55,834 bases of DNA from Mycobacterium sp. Lineage in GTDB: Bacteria; Actinomycetota; Actinomycetes; Mycobacteriales; Mycobacteriaceae. A program made the translations under genes and the position numbers. The stretch covers positions 1 through 55,834 of the forward strand of contig JAGYKK010000019.1 of the NCBI GenBank assembly GCA_018401645.1, in the 5' to 3' direction. Below the pieces are notes generated by a model that was not told the DNA's origin, made no database searches, and saw only the letters and a list, made by a program, of their open reading frames with translations. Shown here in pieces: positions 53,416 through 55,834 of this stretch; position 1 is the first letter of the stretch, and every line of letters begins with the position of its first letter.

Positions 53416-54610
53416 CTTCGAGATACCTGCCGCTGTCGCGACGCGGCGCGACGAAATCCGTGCTTTCGTCACCGACAAGATCGTGCCCTACGAGCGCGAC
53501 CCGCGGCTCACCCGGCATGGGCCCAACGAGGAATTACGCACCGAGATGGTCGAGTTGGCGCGCACGGCCGGACTACTGACGTTCCAGGCCCCCCACCGCT
53601 TCGGCGGCTGGGAGCCCTCGCACCGCGATCAGGCCGTGCTCTTCGAGGCCGCCGGATGGTCAACACTCGGGCCGGTGGCGCTGAACTGCGCCGCACCCGA
53701 CGAAGGCAACATGTTCATCCTGGCCAAGATCGCGAACACCGAACAGGTCGAAGAGTTCCTGGTTCCGGTGATCGACGGCCGGCAGCGATCGGTGTTCGCG
53801 ATGACCGAACCCGACGGCGCGGGGTCGGATCCGGGCCAGTTGAAGACCGAGGCCGTCTACCACTCCGGAACGGCTGGCGGCGAGTACGCGATCAACGGCC
53901 GCAAGTGGCTCATCACCGGCGCCGATGGCGCGCGAACCTGGATCATCATGGCGCGCCTGGCGCCCAACGAGCACAACGCGGGCGGCCCGACGCTGTTTCT
54001 CTGTGACGGGAACACACCCGGAATCGAACTCGAACGGGTGATGGACACCATGGACCGCAACTACGTGCAGGGCCACGGCGTGGTGGTGTTCAACGACCTC
54101 CGGCTTCCCGCGTCGTCGGTACTCGGCGAGGTCGGACAGGCATTGCGCTACGCCCAGATGCGCCTCGCCCCGGCCCGGCTCACCCACTGCATGCGCTGGC
54201 TGGGTGCGGCCTCGCGGGCGCAGGCGATTGCAGTCGAGCACGCCCGCACGCGTACCGCCTTCGGCAAACCACTCGGGGAACACCAGGGTGTTGGTTTCAT
54301 GTTGGCCGACAACGAGATCGCGATTCAGCAGTGTCGGTTGTCGATCTGGTGGGCGTGCTGGACGCTGGATCAGGGCGCCAAGGGCCGCCACGAGAGTTCG
54401 ATGGTCAAGGCGGCCGTCTCCGAGGAACTGTTCAAGGTGGCCGACCGGTGCGTTCAGGTACTCGGCGGAATGGGCATCTCCGATGAGACCCCGGTCGGAA
54501 TGATCTTCACCGATATGCGCGCCTTCCGCCTCTACGACGGCCCCACCGAGGTGCACAAGTACGCCATCGCGCGCCAGGTGTTGCGGGATCCGGCGGAAAC
54601 CCGCGCGTGA
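53408..54610 (+). CDS. Acyl-CoA dehydrogenase (ACAD10/11 type)
   Basis: A 400-residue FAD-dependent acyl-CoA dehydrogenase. Visible are SVFAMTEPDGAGSDPGQL (flavin-binding segment), the strand GEYAINGRKWLITGADGAR, the helix ARTRTAFGKPLGEHQGV and QVLGGMGISDETPVG. The position of the catalytic Glu in ordinary enzymes (YEGT) is D377 in LYDGPTEVH, the D(G)P(D/T)EVH form of ACAD10/11. GTG 53408 is chosen because GGAG lies at the right distance and it overlaps the kinase stop; its frame is open upstream. Its stop overlaps the next start (GTGA). The kinase, this enzyme and the SDR therefore form a coupled operon. Confidence 0.92.
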   Translation: MIDFEIPAAVATRRDEIRAFVTDKIVPYERDPRLTRHGPNEELRTEMVELARTAGLLTFQAPHRFGGWEPSHRDQAVLFEAAGWSTLGPVALNCAAPDEGNMFILAKIANTEQVEEFLVPVIDGRQRSVFAMTEPDGAGSDPGQLKTEAVYHSGTAGGEYAINGRKWLITGADGARTWIIMARLAPNEHNAGGPTLFLCDGNTPGIELERVMDTMDRNYVQGHGVVVFNDLRLPASSVLGEVGQALRYAQMRLAPARLTHCMRWLGAASRAQAIAVEHARTRTAFGKPLGEHQGVGFMLADNEIAIQQCRLSIWWACWTLDQGAKGRHESSMVKAAVSEELFKVADRCVQVLGGMGISDETPVGMIFTDMRAFRLYDGPTEVHKYAIARQVLRDPAETRA

Positions 54611-55368
54611 GCGTTCTGGAGCTATTCCGACTTGACGGTCGCGTCGTGATCGTCACCGGCGCGTCCTCGGGCTTGGGGGTGTCGTTCGCGCAGGGTTTCG
54701 CCGAGGCCGGCGCCGATCTGGTGCTCGGTGCGCGCCGGGTGGAGAAGATGGCGGACACCGCCGCGTTGGTCGCGGCGGCCGGGCGGCGCGTCCACACCCG
54801 CAAGACCGATGTCGTCGACCCCGAGCAGTGCCAGCAATTGGTGGACGCTGCGATGGCCGAATTCGGCCGGGTCGATGTGTTGATCAACAACGCCGGGGTG
54901 GGCACCGCGGTGCCCGCCACCCGGGAAACCGCCGAGGAGTTCCGGGCCGTCGTCGACGTCAACCTCAATGGTGCCTACTGGATGGCCCAGGCTTGCGGGC
55001 GGGTGATGAAGCCGGGCAGTTGCATCATCAACATCGCCAGCGTGCTCGGCTTGACCACAGCGGGACTACCGCAGGCTGCCTACAGCGCTTCCAAGGCCGG
55101 AGTGATCGGCATGACCCGAGATCTTGCGCAGCAGTGGAGTGGTCGCAAGGGCATCCGGGTCAACGCGCTGGCACCCGGCTTCTTCGTCACCGAGATGACC
55201 GATGAACTCAGGCCCGGATATCTGGATTCCCAATTGCCGCGGATCGTCCTGGGCCGCCTCGGCGATGCGGCCGAACTCGCGGCGACCGCCGTCTGGCTGG
55301 CATCGCCGGCCGGAGGATATGTCACCGGGCAGACGATCGTCGTCGACGGCGGGTTGACGATCACCTGA
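54607..55368 (+). CDS. Short-chain dehydrogenase/reductase
   Basis: A 253-residue classical SDR. The cofactor motif is VIVTGASSGLGVSFAQG, followed by LGARRVEKMAD (Arg-Arg, suggesting NADP(H)), VLINNAGVGTA, the catalytic INIASVLGLTT and YSASKAGVIGM, and a C-terminal VTGQTIVVDGGLTIT. GTG 54607 overlaps the acyl-CoA dehydrogenase stop by four bases, so it is the third member of the kinase/ACAD/SDR unit. It could oxidise or reduce a hydroxy intermediate of that pathway; the substrate is not shown by sequence. Confidence 0.9.
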   Translation: MSVLELFRLDGRVVIVTGASSGLGVSFAQGFAEAGADLVLGARRVEKMADTAALVAAAGRRVHTRKTDVVDPEQCQQLVDAAMAEFGRVDVLINNAGVGTAVPATRETAEEFRAVVDVNLNGAYWMAQACGRVMKPGSCIINIASVLGLTTAGLPQAAYSASKAGVIGMTRDLAQQWSGRKGIRVNALAPGFFVTEMTDELRPGYLDSQLPRIVLGRLGDAAELAATAVWLASPAGGYVTGQTIVVDGGLTIT

Positions 55369-55391
55369 GCCGCCGATGGACCAGGTCCGGA

Positions 55392-55834
55392 TCAGGCGAA
55401 CTGGCGGCGTTTGACCGGCCGTGGCGCGGAGAAGGCTTGCCCCGGGGATGAGAACAACGCGCCGACGGGGAACCTGAGATCAACCAGCAGTGGCGCGATC
55501 GGGGCGGGGCCACCATCCACCGTCCCGGCGTCGAAAGTCAGACTCACCTTGACGATATCCGGCCCGGTCTCCGCGATATCGACCTTCAGACCGGCCAGAG
55601 CGAGTTGGCTGTAGCCGGCCGTAGCGGGATGGATGGACTCCGCGTCCTGCCAGTCGGGTGCGATCGCGTGCATCACGTAAAAGTCCGAGACCGTCGAGAT
55701 CTGGACGAAGTGGCTCTCGCCGGCGAGGCTCGCCGCCGGACTCGGCGTCAGCACGCTCGAGTTCCCGACGCCCAGAAGCTGGGAGATCGCCTCGAAGAGA
55801 TTCACCAGCGCGACAGCGGCGACGATGCCGACCG
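55392..55834 (-). CDS. Exported or membrane-anchored protein of unknown function, N-terminus beyond window
   Basis: The visible 147 residues are the C-terminal part of a protein whose frame stays open to the window edge (VGIVAAVALVNLFEAISQLL). That first stretch is a hydrophobic helix, so the missing start probably makes it a signal anchor or transmembrane segment. The rest has beta-rich sequence (HFVQISTVSDFYVMHAIAPD, KVSLTFDAGTVDGG, PLLVDLRFPVGALF) and a basic end RPVKRRQFA. I do not recognise a domain. A GTG at 55805 could be an alternative start, but it is inside the hydrophobic stretch. It converges with the SDR. Confidence 0.6.
   Translation of the reverse strand, partial: VGIVAAVALVNLFEAISQLLGVGNSSVLTPSPAASLAGESHFVQISTVSDFYVMHAIAPDWQDAESIHPATAGYSQLALAGLKVDIAETGPDIVKVSLTFDAGTVDGGPAPIAPLLVDLRFPVGALFSSPGQAFSAPRPVKRRQFA

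Overview
The window is GC-rich, densely packed DNA from a mycobacterium (Mycobacterium/Mycolicibacterium type). The call rests on gene content and order: asd, lysC, leuA, dnaQ-like exonuclease, murT/gatD, recR, ybaB, the Rv3717-type amidase, dnaX, the Rv3722c-type aminotransferase, tadA, tyrA and proZWVX follow the order I know from M. tuberculosis (about Rv3708c to Rv3762c). Other actinobacterial signs are many GTG starts, 4-nt GTGA stop/start overlaps and mycobacterial families such as a PecA-like protease, WS/DGAT, cutinase and an SdsA1-type alkyl sulfatase.

Layout. 1-5.5 kb: 5'-truncated membrane protein, carotenoid oxygenase, glycerol kinase, glutamate-cysteine-ligase-family protein. 5.5-18.5 kb: lysine/threonine precursor genes (asd, lysC), nitroreductase-like protein, leuA with a leader peptide and hairpin, OsmC/hydrolase fusion, exonuclease, MurT/GatD peptidoglycan amidation pair, secreted Ala-rich protein, recR-ybaB, peptidoglycan amidase, SRPBCC protein. 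18.5-37.4 kb: dnaX, aspartate aminotransferase, SRP RNA, tRNA-Ser(GGA), an MFS-like fragment with an acidic repeat tail, cutinase, secreted alpha/beta hydrolase, PecA-like aspartic protease, GluQRS, saccharopine-dehydrogenase-like enzyme, P450, Tgt, WS/DGAT and a secreted beta-propeller protein. 37.4-44.8 kb: tRNA-Ser(CGA), tadA and partner, tyrA, glycolipid-binding-like protein, proZWVX osmoprotectant ABC transporter, LapA-like protein, histidine phosphatase. 44.8-55.8 kb: SDR, alkyl sulfatase facing a SulP permease, DUF1622 protein, amino-acid permease facing an ionotropic-glutamate-receptor-like channel, then an APH-like kinase / acyl-CoA dehydrogenase / SDR run, and a truncated secreted or membrane protein.

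Two blocks (about 19.0-28.4 kb and 30.8-37.4 kb) differ from the rest: almost every gene there is recognisable but broken by many small frameshifts, including dnaX, which bacteria cannot normally lose, and a tRNA-Ser with shortened G and C runs. I read these as base-calling or assembly errors, mostly lost bases, rather than true gene decay. Genes there are typed as pseudogenes to describe the sequence as given; most are probably intact in the organism. Their boundaries are approximate.

The most interesting biology is at 51.2-55.4 kb: a secreted-ligand-domain channel whose pore segment resembles animal ionotropic glutamate receptors more than the TVGYGD-type bacterial GluR0, only 15 nt upstream of a kinase/ACAD/SDR set like those used for 4-hydroxy-acid catabolism. 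No insertion sequence, phage gene, CRISPR array or replication origin was seen.
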